From positions 310,001 to 374,000 of the forward strand of contig NZ_PPXC01000004.1 of NCBI RefSeq assembly GCF_002909445.1: a stretch of 64,000 bases of DNA. The letters run 5' to 3'. This document shows, one piece after another, positions 44,096-52,835 of the stretch. This DNA comes from Arthrobacter glacialis. Its GTDB lineage: Bacteria > Actinomycetota > Actinomycetes > Actinomycetales > Micrococcaceae. Made by a program: the position numbers and the translations under genes. The notes below the pieces were generated by a model that ran no database searches, had not been told where the DNA came from, and worked only from the letters and a program-made list of their open reading frames with translations. Position 1 is the stretch's first letter. Every line of letters starts with the position of its first letter.

Positions 44096-44509
44096 ATGCG
44101 TTATCTCCCAGTCATCTTCGGTGTTGTCCTCTTTATCTACGGGCTCATTGACTGCATCCGTAGTGAACCCGCCCATGTGCGGAGCATTCCCAAGACTGCC
44201 TGGATAGTTGTCATTGTGCTCCTGAACGTCATCGGCGTGGGCTTGTGGTTCTGGTTGGGCCGGCCCCGCTACGCTTCCGGTGCCGTGCAGCGGGTGGGCG
44301 GCCCATCCGCAGGAAACCGCGGCCCCCACTCAGCCGGCAACGCCGGCCGTTCCACAGCCCCCGACGACGACCCGGAATTCCTGCGCAACCTGGCTCTGAA
44401 CCGGGCGCAAAAGCTCGAAGCCGAAAAACTGCGCAAGCTCAAGGCCGAGGCGGATGCACGCGAGGCAAAGCTCCAGGAAGAGCACCCGAACGACGAAACC
44501 AAAAAGTAG
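44096..44509 (+). CDS. PLD nuclease N-terminal (PLDc_N) domain protein
   Basis: 137 residues. Two membrane spans in the N-terminal half (PVIFGVVLFIYGLIDCI and AWIVVIVLLNVIGVGLWFWL) are the PLDc_N pattern, ending at GRPRY. The C-terminal half is a charged helix likely to form a coiled coil (LALNRAQKLEAEKLRKLKAE). Commonly found near the men genes in this group. No catalytic domain. Confidence 0.85.
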   Translation: MRYLPVIFGVVLFIYGLIDCIRSEPAHVRSIPKTAWIVVIVLLNVIGVGLWFWLGRPRYASGAVQRVGGPSAGNRGPHSAGNAGRSTAPDDDPEFLRNLALNRAQKLEAEKLRKLKAEADAREAKLQEEHPNDETKK

Positions 44510-44519
44510 CTTTCTTTAC

Positions 44520-44589
44520 AACTAGCCCGCAGAAAACGGCGAAAAATGGGCGATTCCACCCATTTTTCGCCGTTTTCTGCGGGCTAGTT
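44520..44589. repeat. Perfect inverted repeat, 31-bp arms, 8-bp loop
   Basis: The left arm 44520-44550 starts AACTAGCCCGCAGAAAACGG and is the exact reverse complement of 44559-44589. The loop is CGATTCCA. It lies 11 bp after the PLDc_N stop. It could end transcription from both sides, but the length and perfection exceed what a terminator needs, and the ends recur in the next element. Confidence 0.9.
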
Positions 44590-44766
44590 CTGTTCGTCTC
44601 TGCCTATTCGTGGTTCTGTCTAGTGGCAATGGTGACGTCGTTTGTCTTCATGGTGGCGCAAGGGCGCCGTGGCGCTCATCTCGGCGGAGATCTGACACGC
44701 TACTTGGCGGTGTCGCAACACCACCCAGGCCACGTTCCTCGAGAAGTAGCTTGCCGCTTTCAGAAG

Positions 44767-44882
44767 TAGCCCGCAGTAGTGGCTGAAAAACACCGCAAAA
44801 ACGCGTTTTTCAGGGCCCACGCCCGCGAGGGGCCCCGGTCGAGGGACGAGACCGGGGAGTGGGTGGGGACAACTGCGGGCTA
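44767..44882. repeat. Complex palindromic element with internal stem-loops
   Basis: Outer arms TAGCCCGCAGT (44767-44777) and ACTGCGGGCTA (44872-44882) are exact complements. Inside are CTGAAAAAC/GTTTTTCAG (44783-44791 with 44805-44813) and CCCCGGTC/GACCGGGG (44833-44840 with 44850-44857). The RNA would fold into a cloverleaf-like multi-stem. It ends 31 bp past the phoX stop. The outer sequence is shared with the preceding palindrome. Confidence 0.8.
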
Positions 44883-44913
44883 GTTGTTTTCCTGGGCGCC
44901 AACCAAAAAGTGC

Positions 44914-46992
44914 CTAGTTTTTGCCGTGATTGCCCTTGCCGGAGTCCTTCGGGAAAATCTGCACTACTGACGGGCGGGGTGCACGCACCTGGCCACGCTT
45001 CGGCGTAGTTCCCTCGGCAACGAAGTCGGGGAAAAATGAGGTGTGCGCCGCATAGGTCCCGTCCTCGCCCGGGTGCTGCACGGCCACGTAGACCATGGAT
45101 TCGTCGTCGTGAATGATGGGACCACAGGTCTCTGCATTGCGCGGCATGGAGGCAAACTGCTCAACGTTGCCGCGGTTACGCCCTTCCAGACCCACCTTGA
45201 ACAGACCATCGTTGTAGCCAATAGTCGACGGCGCACCATCAGTTGAGATCCACAGGTTGCCCTGGGTGTCGAACGCCAGGTTGTCCGGGCAGGAGATGGG
45301 GCTAACCTTCGACGCCGGGAAGCCGCTGAAGTAGGTTTCCGTGTTCTTGGCCGGGTCACCGCAAAGCATGAGCAGGTTCCAGTTGAATGTGGTGGCCGTG
45401 GCGTCATTGCGGCGCTCGGTAATCTCCACGACGTGCCCGTCACGGTTTTCCGTGCGGGGATTCGCCTCGTCGGCAACAGCGCCGCTGCCCACGCCGCGCT
45501 TGGTGTTGTTGGTGCAGGCCACGTACACCTTGCCGGTTTTCAGGTTCGGCTCCACGTCCTCGCAACGGTCCATCTTCGTGGCGCCTGCCTTGTCCGCGGC
45601 CAGGCGCGTGTAGACCAGAACTTCCTGGATACTCATGCCGGAGATGGCGCTCTTGCCGTTGACCACCAGGGGCAGCCAGACGCCGGATCCGTCGAACGCA
45701 CCGTCCGCGGGGACCGTGCCGGAGCCGTCGATCTCGGCCGCCGAATTGCCCGCGAACTGGGCAACGTAGAGATCGCCCTCGCTCAACAGGGTCATGTTGT
45801 GTGCCTTGTCATTCTTCTTGTACTTGTCCTTGGAGACGAACTTGTACAGGTAGTCGAAGCGCTCGTCATCACCCGAGTAGGCCACCACCTTGCCGTTGTC
45901 GGCGATGATGACATTAGCGCCCTCATGCTTGAAGCGGCCCAGGCTGGTGTGCTTTTTCGGGACAGCGTTGGGGTCTTCCGGATCGATCTCCACAATGTAG
46001 CCGAAGCGGTTGGGCTCGTTGCGGTAGTCCGCGCCGCGGGCATCAAAGCGCGGATCGTCCAACTCCCAGCCCATGCCCGTGGCGGCGTTACCCAAGCCAT
46101 AGCGTCGGTCCTCGGCGGAGCTTCCATTGGTTCGGAAGAAGCCGTTGAAGTTTTCCTCGCCGGAGAGAATGGTGCCCCAGGGAGTGGTGCCGCCGGCGCA
46201 GTTACCCAAGGTGCCCAACACGAAGCGGCCCTCGCGATCCGCTACTGTCTTCACGAAGTCGGAGCCTGCCAGCGGGCCGGTCAACTCAAACTTGGTGTCC
46301 ATGGTGATGCGGCGATTCAGCTGGCCACCGCGTACGTAGCCCCAGGGCTGTCCCTTTTTGTCTCGCTCCAGCTCCACCACGCTCATGCCCACGGCGTTGC
46401 GGAAGATATTGCGGCGCTGGGCCTTCTCGGCATCGTTGGCAGGGGCTGCGGGGAACATGATCTGCGGGTTGACGTACTCATGGTTGCAGACCAGCAACCC
46501 CTTCTTGCCGTTGGGCTGGCGCAGGATCTCCGTGTAGTCGTTGTTGTAACCAAATTGGCCGGCCTGTGCCGCGGGGGTTTGGTTCGCGAAGTCGAAGTCG
46601 GGTGCGTCCTTGAAGATCGGATCGCCCCAACGGATGATGGGCTGCCAGCTGTATCCTTTGGGGACATCGAAGGTGTCCACGGCCGCATTCACAGCCTTGA
46701 TCGGCTCGAAGGCGAGCTTGCCGCCCTGACCCTTGCTCCCGCCGTCGTACTGGCCACCCTTGCCGTCATTGCCGCTGACCATGACTGCGGCGCTGAGCAC
46801 GCCAGCTAAACCAATGCCCATCGCCGAGCGGCGCGAGAACTCTGTGGAGACGATGTCACGGAAGTAGCTGTTGGTGGAGGTGTTGCAGACGGCTTTGGAG
46901 CAGGCGCTGTCGCATTTGAGCATGCAGGTGACGGCGCTGCGCTTGCCGCGGGTGTGGCCGAGCATGGGCAAAAGTTTCTTCAGATCGTTCAT
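44914..46992 (-). CDS. phoX: PhoX family alkaline phosphatase (DUF839), Tat-exported
   Basis: 692 residues from ATG 46990-46992, preceded by AGGAAGG; the frame open upstream to 47427 overlaps the TetR gene and is ignored. The twin-arginine signal is FSRRSAMGIGLAGVLSAAVM, after a longer than usual leader of about 50 residues that contains four Cys. The PhoX body shows YVNPQIMFPAAP, LGNCAGGTTPWGTILSGEEN, FGYIVEIDPEDP, KMDRCEDVEPNLKTGKVYVA and the C-terminal CGPIIHDDESMVYVAVQHPG. The family uses Ca/Fe cofactors to release phosphate outside the cell. A PHO-box-like array lies upstream. Confidence 0.93.
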   Translation of the reverse strand: MNDLKKLLPMLGHTRGKRSAVTCMLKCDSACSKAVCNTSTNSYFRDIVSTEFSRRSAMGIGLAGVLSAAVMVSGNDGKGGQYDGGSKGQGGKLAFEPIKAVNAAVDTFDVPKGYSWQPIIRWGDPIFKDAPDFDFANQTPAAQAGQFGYNNDYTEILRQPNGKKGLLVCNHEYVNPQIMFPAAPANDAEKAQRRNIFRNAVGMSVVELERDKKGQPWGYVRGGQLNRRITMDTKFELTGPLAGSDFVKTVADREGRFVLGTLGNCAGGTTPWGTILSGEENFNGFFRTNGSSAEDRRYGLGNAATGMGWELDDPRFDARGADYRNEPNRFGYIVEIDPEDPNAVPKKHTSLGRFKHEGANVIIADNGKVVAYSGDDERFDYLYKFVSKDKYKKNDKAHNMTLLSEGDLYVAQFAGNSAAEIDGSGTVPADGAFDGSGVWLPLVVNGKSAISGMSIQEVLVYTRLAADKAGATKMDRCEDVEPNLKTGKVYVACTNNTKRGVGSGAVADEANPRTENRDGHVVEITERRNDATATTFNWNLLMLCGDPAKNTETYFSGFPASKVSPISCPDNLAFDTQGNLWISTDGAPSTIGYNDGLFKVGLEGRNRGNVEQFASMPRNAETCGPIIHDDESMVYVAVQHPGEDGTYAAHTSFFPDFVAEGTTPKRGQVRAPRPSVVQIFPKDSGKGNHGKN

Positions 46993-47058
46993 GGCGAGCC
47001 TTCCTAGCGTGGGTGCAATGAACCCACAGTGGCAGGGCCGGACGACGCGTCGGAGGGG

Positions 47059-47091
47059 AATAGTTGAACTGCGGGTTAATGGGAAGCGAAC
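47059..47091 (-). promoter_or_regulatory. PHO-box-like array of three 11-bp direct repeats upstream of phoX
   Basis: On the minus strand three adjacent 11-mers read GTTCGCTTCCC, ATTAACCCGCA and GTTCAACTATT. The spacing and the G-T-T-C-A-x-C core follow the direct repeat units bound by actinobacterial PhoP. The array ends 67 bp upstream of the phoX start, a reasonable distance for an activator. Confidence 0.5.
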
Positions 47092-47113
47092 CGTGGGATG
47101 GGGCGGCCACCCA

Positions 47114-47722
47114 TCATTGACGTGGCGGGCCCACTTCCAGCGCCTGGCGAAGCAGAGCTTGGGCACTCCAACGCATAGACTCGACGACTTCCTCACGGGA
47201 CAGCCCGCCAATGTCCGTAAGCCAGACCAGGGATTCAATGCCGGTGGCGCTGCGGATGGCCAGGACCAAGCGGTGAATTTGCGCGTCGGACATCTTGCCG
47301 CGCAAAGGTTCCAACGCTTCAGCGATCCACGGAATGGCCCTGCCTTGTCGCAGCGGAAGGTTACCGCCCGGCGTCGTAGGTTCCAGCGACAACCGGAGCA
47401 TTGTTCGTTGCTGATTCTCAGTCTCAACGATCATCGCCGTGAACCTGACCACGACGGCGTCGAGCCGTTCCGTGGGATCGTTGCTCGGGTTGTCAGGCAG
47501 CATGGAATGCAGGGCGGTTTCCGGGTGGGCAGCTGCCAGCAGCTCGCGCTGTCCCGGGAAGTAGCGGTACGCCGTGCTTCTGGCCACCCCGGATGCTAGC
47601 GCAGCCTCGTCCACAGTGGGCGTCTTGCCCGCTGCAACCATCTCCCGGGCCGCGTCGACCAATGCGTTGAGGGTGCGGCGCTTCTGGCCGCTGCGGCCAC
47701 GTTCCACATAAGGGGTTGACAT
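47114..47722 (-). CDS. TetR family transcriptional regulator
   Basis: 202 residues. The helix-turn-helix is LNALVDAAREMVAAGKTPTV then ASGVARSTAYRYFPGQRELL; the rest is a helical sensor domain. Divergent from the cupin gene with 76 bp between starts. A short palindrome TTATG-AGA-CATAA (47747-47759) in this gap is a possible operator. Confidence 0.85.
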   Translation of the reverse strand: MSTPYVERGRSGQKRRTLNALVDAAREMVAAGKTPTVDEAALASGVARSTAYRYFPGQRELLAAAHPETALHSMLPDNPSNDPTERLDAVVVRFTAMIVETENQQRTMLRLSLEPTTPGGNLPLRQGRAIPWIAEALEPLRGKMSDAQIHRLVLAIRSATGIESLVWLTDIGGLSREEVVESMRWSAQALLRQALEVGPPRQ

Positions 47723-47798
47723 GAAGCTTATGATACCGCAGTCTTGTTATGAGACATAAGTCCCATAAACTCATCAGCCCAATAAAGAGGCGAGTCCC

Positions 47799-48290
47799 AT
47801 GGACACGACGAAGCAGGCCAAATCATTCATCCGCCAAGCCGGGACGGGTGACCGGCGATGGTTCTACGGGGGCGGCATCCACACGTGGCTGGCCAAGGCC
47901 GAGGAGACCGGCGGCGCATCCCTGATCTACAGCGACACCATGGAACGCGGCAAGGTGACGCCCATGCACATCCACCCCGAGACGGATGAGGCTCTCTACA
48001 TCCTCTCCGGCGAGGTCCTCATGAATCTGGATGGCGTTGAAGAACGGCTGGGTGCAGGCGGCTTGGTCATGGCGCTGCGCGGCCAGCCCCACGCATTCAA
48101 AGTGCTGGCTGATGACACCAGCCTGCTCTGCATCCAAACACCCGGCAATGCACAGGCCTTTTACATGGGAGCCAGTGTGCCGCTAGATGCTGGCGACAAC
48201 GCGTCAGGCACGGTTGATTTCGACCGAATTCGCGAATCGGGCAAGCTCAACGGCGGCATCGTCATCATAGGGCCGCCGCCGTTTGACTAG
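47799..48290 (+). CDS. Cupin domain protein
   Basis: 163 residues, single cupin. The metal-binding motifs are MHIHPETDEALYILSGE and the weaker second motif RGQPHAFKVLADDT. Many such proteins are dioxygenases, isomerases or sensors; nothing here decides. It is the likely target of the divergent TetR regulator. Confidence 0.83.
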   Translation: MDTTKQAKSFIRQAGTGDRRWFYGGGIHTWLAKAEETGGASLIYSDTMERGKVTPMHIHPETDEALYILSGEVLMNLDGVEERLGAGGLVMALRGQPHAFKVLADDTSLLCIQTPGNAQAFYMGASVPLDAGDNASGTVDFDRIRESGKLNGGIVIIGPPPFD

Positions 48291-48378
48291 CTTCATCCCC
48301 ACGCAGGTGGGAGTTGAAAGCGCTCCCACCATGAACCCACGTTTGCACAAAGCCGCAACAAAATGGTGGGCTGTAGCC

Positions 48379-49821
48379 ATGAAGAAGATTCTGGGGATTC
48401 TGGCACTGACATTCTTGACCCTGTTGGGGGTTGCCCCGGCAGCCATGGCATCGCCACCAACGGACATCGTTGTGGAGGACACCGCGGGAGTCCTCTATCA
48501 GCCTCAGCTGTTGCCTGCGCTGGAGAAGATCAGCTTCCACTCCCCCACCAAGGTGGTCATCTACACCCGCAATGGCAACACTAGCGAGAACTTCAACGAG
48601 GAAGTTCTGCGCTTTGCCCGCGCCAACCACCCCGAGTGGATCAGTGCGGATGGGCAGAAGTGGGCCGACGGCCTGTTCGTCTTGGCAGTAGACCCATCGG
48701 CCCGCAAGGTGGGCACCTACATGGGTGAAGACCGCAAGGTGTCGTTGGAAAAGCAGGAAGCCATCCAGGAATCCACCAAAAATCTGTTCCGTGAGGCCCA
48801 GTGGACGGATGGCACCATTGCCGGGGTCAAGAAGGCCGCGAAGCTGATCAACCAGCCCTGGTACCAGTCAGCGGGATTCATCGTCACCACCAGCATTGTG
48901 GGCGGTTTGGCCGCATTGGGCTTTGGCACCAGGGCTGTGATCAGGTCCAAGAACAGGAAGAAGGCCGCCGAACACCTCAAGCGTGGCGATACTGGCTATT
49001 CCAGTGTGAGTTTGGCCCTGGACGTCACAGAACTCAACGCAAACACCATCCCCAGTGAGTCAAGCTACGGCGCCCTGGTGCTGGAGAAGTACCGCAATTT
49101 CAGTACCCAGTACCACGAGGCCAGCGATTTGAACCAGGAGTGCCACGCCTTCACCGCGAAGGATCTTTCCAAGGGAGCCAACGTCAAGACTGCGGCCCGC
49201 TATGCCGATCTGGCCCAGGAACTGGATAATCTGGATGACGTCATTGCGGACACCAACACTTTGCTCAACAAGTTTGCCGGCTGGGAGGGCGCATGGGACA
49301 GGCAGGCCCGCCCCCTGCGCGAGGACTTGGCAGAACTGCCTGCGCTGATCTCCCAGAGCGAGGCCAAAGGCCTGCCCAGCACGGCCGCGCTCGCATCGGT
49401 TCACACCCAAAGGACGCATGGACTTCAGCAGCTGGCCGCCGATTTCCGGTCCGGACTCATAACCCCGGAGGCCGCCCTGGACGAGCTGCGATCCATGGGG
49501 CAGGAACTGACCACTGTGCTGCAACAACATTCGCAAGCCATGATCGGCAAGTATGCGAAAACCGATTCCGAGAGGACCTCCATGGAAAAGGCCATGGAGA
49601 GCAGCCGCATGGACGGCGTCCGCGGCCGCGAATCCACCATTCTGGGGTCCGTGTACCAGTGGTACACCTTTTACCCGGTGCATGCGTTCAGCGTTGGCTA
49701 CCTGAGTGGTACCAGCACAGTTGACTCCGCTCGGAGCAGCGCCAGTTCCAGCGGGAGCAGCAGTGGTTACGGCTCAAGTGGTGGAAGCTTCTCCGGGTCG
49801 GGCAGCTCCTCCAGCTTCTAG
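48379..49821 (+). CDS. DUF5129/TPM-like secreted membrane protein
   Basis: 480 residues from ATG 48379, chosen because the signal peptide MKKILGILALTFLTLLGVA follows directly; ATG 48331 and 48283 are in frame but sit at or before a hairpin (GGTGGGAG 48306-48313 with CTCCCACC 48323-48330). The N-terminal domain (VVEDTAGVLYQPQLLPALEK, WADGLFVLAVDPSARKVGTY) resembles TPM/DUF5129 proteins. One membrane span is SAGFIVTTSIVGGLAALGFG near residue 150. A helical region follows and the end is a Ser/Gly-rich tail of about 35 residues. Function unknown, probably envelope. Confidence 0.8.
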   Translation: MKKILGILALTFLTLLGVAPAAMASPPTDIVVEDTAGVLYQPQLLPALEKISFHSPTKVVIYTRNGNTSENFNEEVLRFARANHPEWISADGQKWADGLFVLAVDPSARKVGTYMGEDRKVSLEKQEAIQESTKNLFREAQWTDGTIAGVKKAAKLINQPWYQSAGFIVTTSIVGGLAALGFGTRAVIRSKNRKKAAEHLKRGDTGYSSVSLALDVTELNANTIPSESSYGALVLEKYRNFSTQYHEASDLNQECHAFTAKDLSKGANVKTAARYADLAQELDNLDDVIADTNTLLNKFAGWEGAWDRQARPLREDLAELPALISQSEAKGLPSTAALASVHTQRTHGLQQLAADFRSGLITPEAALDELRSMGQELTTVLQQHSQAMIGKYAKTDSERTSMEKAMESSRMDGVRGRESTILGSVYQWYTFYPVHAFSVGYLSGTSTVDSARSSASSSGSSSGYGSSGGSFSGSGSSSSF

Positions 49822-49843
49822 GACGACGCCGGGTCCCCGTCAG

Positions 49844-49934
49844 ACGCTCTCGCAGGAATGGTGCCATTTAGGCGAACGCTATCGCCCTCACTGCGATAGC
49901 GTCCCCCTGCACCTGGCCATTGCTGCGAGAGCGT
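49844..49934. repeat. Nested inverted repeats between two convergent genes
   Basis: Outer arms ACGCTCTCGCAG (49844-49855) and CTGCGAGAGCGT (49923-49934), extended inward by AATGG/CCATT after one mismatch. Inner arms ACGCTATCGC (49876-49885) and GCGATAGCGT (49893-49902), loop 7 nt. All four arms are variants of one 12-mer, so the element looks like a doubled palindrome. It fills the gap between the DUF5129 gene and the MFS gene and may serve as a two-way terminator. Confidence 0.75.
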
Positions 49935-49981
49935 TGACGAAAAGTGCACCACTAGTGAGCGGGGGTTCTTCTTTGGGCCGG

Positions 49982-51274
49982 CTACTCTTTGAGGGCGACT
50001 GCATGTTCGGTGGCTGGCGGCGCAAGCGGACCCTCTGCGGAATCCTCAATGTAGCGTTTGGCGTTGATCATGACGGCGCCGGTCATCATCACCAGCAGGC
50101 AGATGCCCAGCATCGCGAAGGATGCGCTCCACGAGCCGGTGGCTTCGCGCATGGTGCCGAACAGCAGGGGCGCAATGCCCGCGCCGGCGTAGCCAATGCC
50201 CTGGCTGAATCCTGAAAGAACAGCGGAACCGTGGGTGGTCCGCGAGCGCAGGTTCACCATGAGCAGGGCCGTGGCGAAGGTGCCCTGGCCCAGGCCGGCG
50301 AACGTGACCCAGAGCCACGTTCCATCCAAGGGTGAGAGATACAGGCCGAGGTGCCCCGTGGCCCAGCACAGAGCAAACAAGGAGACCGCCACGATGGGGT
50401 TCTTCATGCGCGGCACCCACAGCGGCACCAGCAGGCTCACGGGCAGGCCCAGAATGGCAAAGTAGGCCAGTGCCGACCCGGCAGTGGCCGCGTCGATCCC
50501 CTGGCCCGCCAGGTACGGCGGCAGCCAGGTGAAGTACACATACGTTTGGGCGGAGTTTCCGGCCAGAAAGATGGCCAGTCCCCAGGCAACGGGAGAGCGC
50601 CACGGCCGCAGCTTCGGCACTGTGTCCGAACCTCCCGGGGCGGCACCAAGGTGGGCGGCCTGCTCGGCGGGGGACGCGGCGTCGCCCCTTTCCTTGCGGT
50701 CACGGCGGAACTGCAGGATCCAGGGCAGGAGCACCAAGAAACTCACCGATGCCCACATCCCAATGGACACCCGCCAATTGCTCAGCCCGGCCACCGGAAC
50801 GGCCAGCTGCGGGCTGATGGCGGTGCCAACAGCCAGCAGTGTCACGTACCCGGCCGTCACCAGCCCAACCCTGTCGGGGAAGTACTTTTTCACCAGCGGC
50901 GGCAGCACCACGTTGCCAATGCCGTAGCCAGCCATGATCACGGCCGTGAACCCCAGGAATGGCCAGACCTGTTCGGTGGTGGTGCGGGCCAGCTGCCCCA
51001 GCACGGCAAGGACCACGGCGGCCACCAGCACCTTCTCCAGGCTGAGGCGACGGATCAGCACCGGGGTCAGCAACCCAAACATGGCAAACACCAGCGGCGG
51101 CAGCATGGCCAGCAGGCCGATGGTGTTGGCATCGAAACCCAGTTCACCGCGCAACTCGCCCAGCAGCGGTGGCACCACAGACACGGCAGTGCGCAGGCTC
51201 AGGGCCATGACCATGATGCCCAGGAGTGCTCCGATGCGGCCGGCCCAGGGTTTCTTCACAACAAAATTACTCAC
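49982..51274 (-). CDS. MFS transporter, CynX/NimT type
   Basis: 430 residues with twelve predicted spans. The first span region ALSLRTAVSVVPPLLGELRG is typical of the cyanate/nitroimidazole transporter branch. A hydrophilic central loop of about 40 residues (RRDRKERGDAASPAEQAAHL) separates the two halves. Substrate unknown. Divergent from kynureninase with 119 bp between starts, so a role in moving a tryptophan-related compound is possible but only by context. Confidence 0.87.
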   Translation of the reverse strand: MSNFVVKKPWAGRIGALLGIMVMALSLRTAVSVVPPLLGELRGELGFDANTIGLLAMLPPLVFAMFGLLTPVLIRRLSLEKVLVAAVVLAVLGQLARTTTEQVWPFLGFTAVIMAGYGIGNVVLPPLVKKYFPDRVGLVTAGYVTLLAVGTAISPQLAVPVAGLSNWRVSIGMWASVSFLVLLPWILQFRRDRKERGDAASPAEQAAHLGAAPGGSDTVPKLRPWRSPVAWGLAIFLAGNSAQTYVYFTWLPPYLAGQGIDAATAGSALAYFAILGLPVSLLVPLWVPRMKNPIVAVSLFALCWATGHLGLYLSPLDGTWLWVTFAGLGQGTFATALLMVNLRSRTTHGSAVLSGFSQGIGYAGAGIAPLLFGTMREATGSWSASFAMLGICLLVMMTGAVMINAKRYIEDSAEGPLAPPATEHAVALKE

Positions 51275-51393
51275 CCGATAACCCTAGCCACCTTCCATGG
51301 CGCCAGACGCCCATCTGGCCTTGACCGGGCACAAGAGCGGCCATAGATTGGGGATTGGCCCGCACACCTCTCCCCCCACGGCAAGGACGTCCC

Positions 51394-52659
51394 ATGGATT
51401 TAACGCTCCCCATCACCAAGACCGCTTGTTTGGCCGCCGACCAGGACGATCCCCTGCACCGCTTCCGGGACCAGTTCATCCTGCCGGAGGGCGTGAACTA
51501 CTTGGACGGCAACTCCCTTGGCGCCAGGCCTGCAACGTCCGCCCAGGTGGCCACGCGCGTCATGGAGGATGAGTGGGGCACGGGCCTGATCCGCAGCTGG
51601 AACACGGCCGGCTGGTTTGAGCTGCCGGGCCGCCTGGGCAACAAGCTGGCCGGCCTGCTCGGGGCCGGGGACGGAGAAGTGGTTGTCACGGACACCACCT
51701 CACTAAACCTCTTCAAGGCCCTGGCTGCTGCCGTCCGCATCCAGAAGGCCGCCGATCCGGCGCGGAAGGTCATTGTCACCGAACGGGACAACTTCCCCAC
51801 GGACATTTACATGGCCCAGGGCATGGTGGATTTCCTGGACCAGGGCTACTCGGTGCGCCTGATTGACCATTCCCTGTCCCTGCCGGATGCTTTGGGCGCC
51901 GATGTGGCCGTGGTGGCGTTGTCGCACGTCAACTACCGCACCGGGGCCATGTGGGACATGGCTGCCACAAGTTCTGCCATTCACGACGCCGGAGCCTTGG
52001 CCGTGTGGGATCTGGCGCATTCCGCCGGGGCCGTCCCCGTTGACCTGCGCGGCGCGGGTGCCGACTTCGCGGTGGGCTGCACATACAAGTACCTCAACGG
52101 TGGGCCCGGCTCGCCTGCCTTCATTTGGGTCAGCGCCGCTCATCAGGACCGGTTTTGGCAGCCGTTGTCAGGATGGTGGGGACATGCGCGGCCCTTTGCC
52201 ATGGAGGATTCCTACGAGCCTGTCTCCGGCATTGGCCGGTTCCTGTGCGGCACCCAGCCCATCCTGTCCATGGCCCTGGTGGAGTGCGGGCTGGACATCA
52301 GCTTGGCGGCCCCCATGGCGCAGGTCCGGGAAAAGTCGCTTGCGCTGACAGATCTGTTCATCGCCTTGGTAGAGGCTCGCCGCGGTGACCACGAGCTGGA
52401 ACTCATCACTCCCATGGACCATGCCCAGCGCGGCAGCCACGTCAGCTACGTTCATCCGCAGGGCTACCCCGTGATGGCGGCCCTCATTGCCCGCGGCATC
52501 ATTGGCGATTACCGTGAACCCGGGGTGCTTCGCTTTGGTATCACACCGCTGTACGTGGGGTATATGGACGTGTGGAACGCCGTGGAGGCCTTGTTCGACA
52601 TCCTTGACAACAAGCTCTGGGATACCCCCGAGTTCTTGGCCCGGTTGCAGGTGACCTGA
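51394..52659 (+). CDS. kynU: Kynureninase
   Basis: 421 residues from ATG 51394 (AAGGA upstream). PLP aspartate-aminotransferase fold with kynureninase features: [61 protein letters not shown] and the PLP Lys232 in [16 protein letters not shown]. It splits kynurenine to anthranilate and alanine. No other kynurenine-pathway gene lies beside it. Confidence 0.93.
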   Translation: MDLTLPITKTACLAADQDDPLHRFRDQFILPEGVNYLDGNSLGARPATSAQVATRVMEDEWGTGLIRSWNTAGWFELPGRLGNKLAGLLGAGDGEVVVTDTTSLNLFKALAAAVRIQKAADPARKVIVTERDNFPTDIYMAQGMVDFLDQGYSVRLIDHSLSLPDALGADVAVVALSHVNYRTGAMWDMAATSSAIHDAGALAVWDLAHSAGAVPVDLRGAGADFAVGCTYKYLNGGPGSPAFIWVSAAHQDRFWQPLSGWWGHARPFAMEDSYEPVSGIGRFLCGTQPILSMALVECGLDISLAAPMAQVREKSLALTDLFIALVEARRGDHELELITPMDHAQRGSHVSYVHPQGYPVMAALIARGIIGDYREPGVLRFGITPLYVGYMDVWNAVEALFDILDNKLWDTPEFLARLQVT

Positions 52660-52671
52660 AACTGGCCGGGG

Positions 52672-52703
52672 CGGTCAGGGGCAGGGCCGGTCAGGGGCAG
52701 GGC
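52672..52703. repeat. Two tandem copies of a 16-bp GC-rich unit
   Basis: CGGTCAGGGGCAGGGC occurs at 52672-52687 and again directly at 52688-52703. It follows the kynU stop by 12 bp. No function is visible. Confidence 0.75.
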
Positions 52704-52835
52704 CGGGCCCGTCCCAGCCCGGCGGGCTCAGCCGTACCCGTAATGCTCCCGTTTTTTCAGCACGATCATGCAGATAATCGGCGCTCAGGGCATAGTATGG
52801 TGCCACGAAGTCCCTGCGTGGAAAGGTGAGGAGCA

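Larger units (their letters stand above)
44510..44913. other. 400-bp gene-free region carrying two palindromic elements
   Basis: Between the PLDc_N gene and phoX (convergent) no credible gene is present; the open frames here read through repeat sequence. The two palindromic elements listed separately share the end sequence TAGCCCGCAG/CTGCGGGCTA. The 177 bp between them hold nothing I recognise. Confidence 0.7.

Noticed and set aside
44245-44769. 174-codon frame running from the PLDc_N gene through the large palindrome
   Set aside because: It reads the PLDc_N gene in the wrong frame and then repeat DNA; no protein-like pattern.
45433-46809. 458-codon plus-strand frame opposite phoX
   Set aside because: Shadow of the PhoX gene, which has strong family motifs and a Tat signal.
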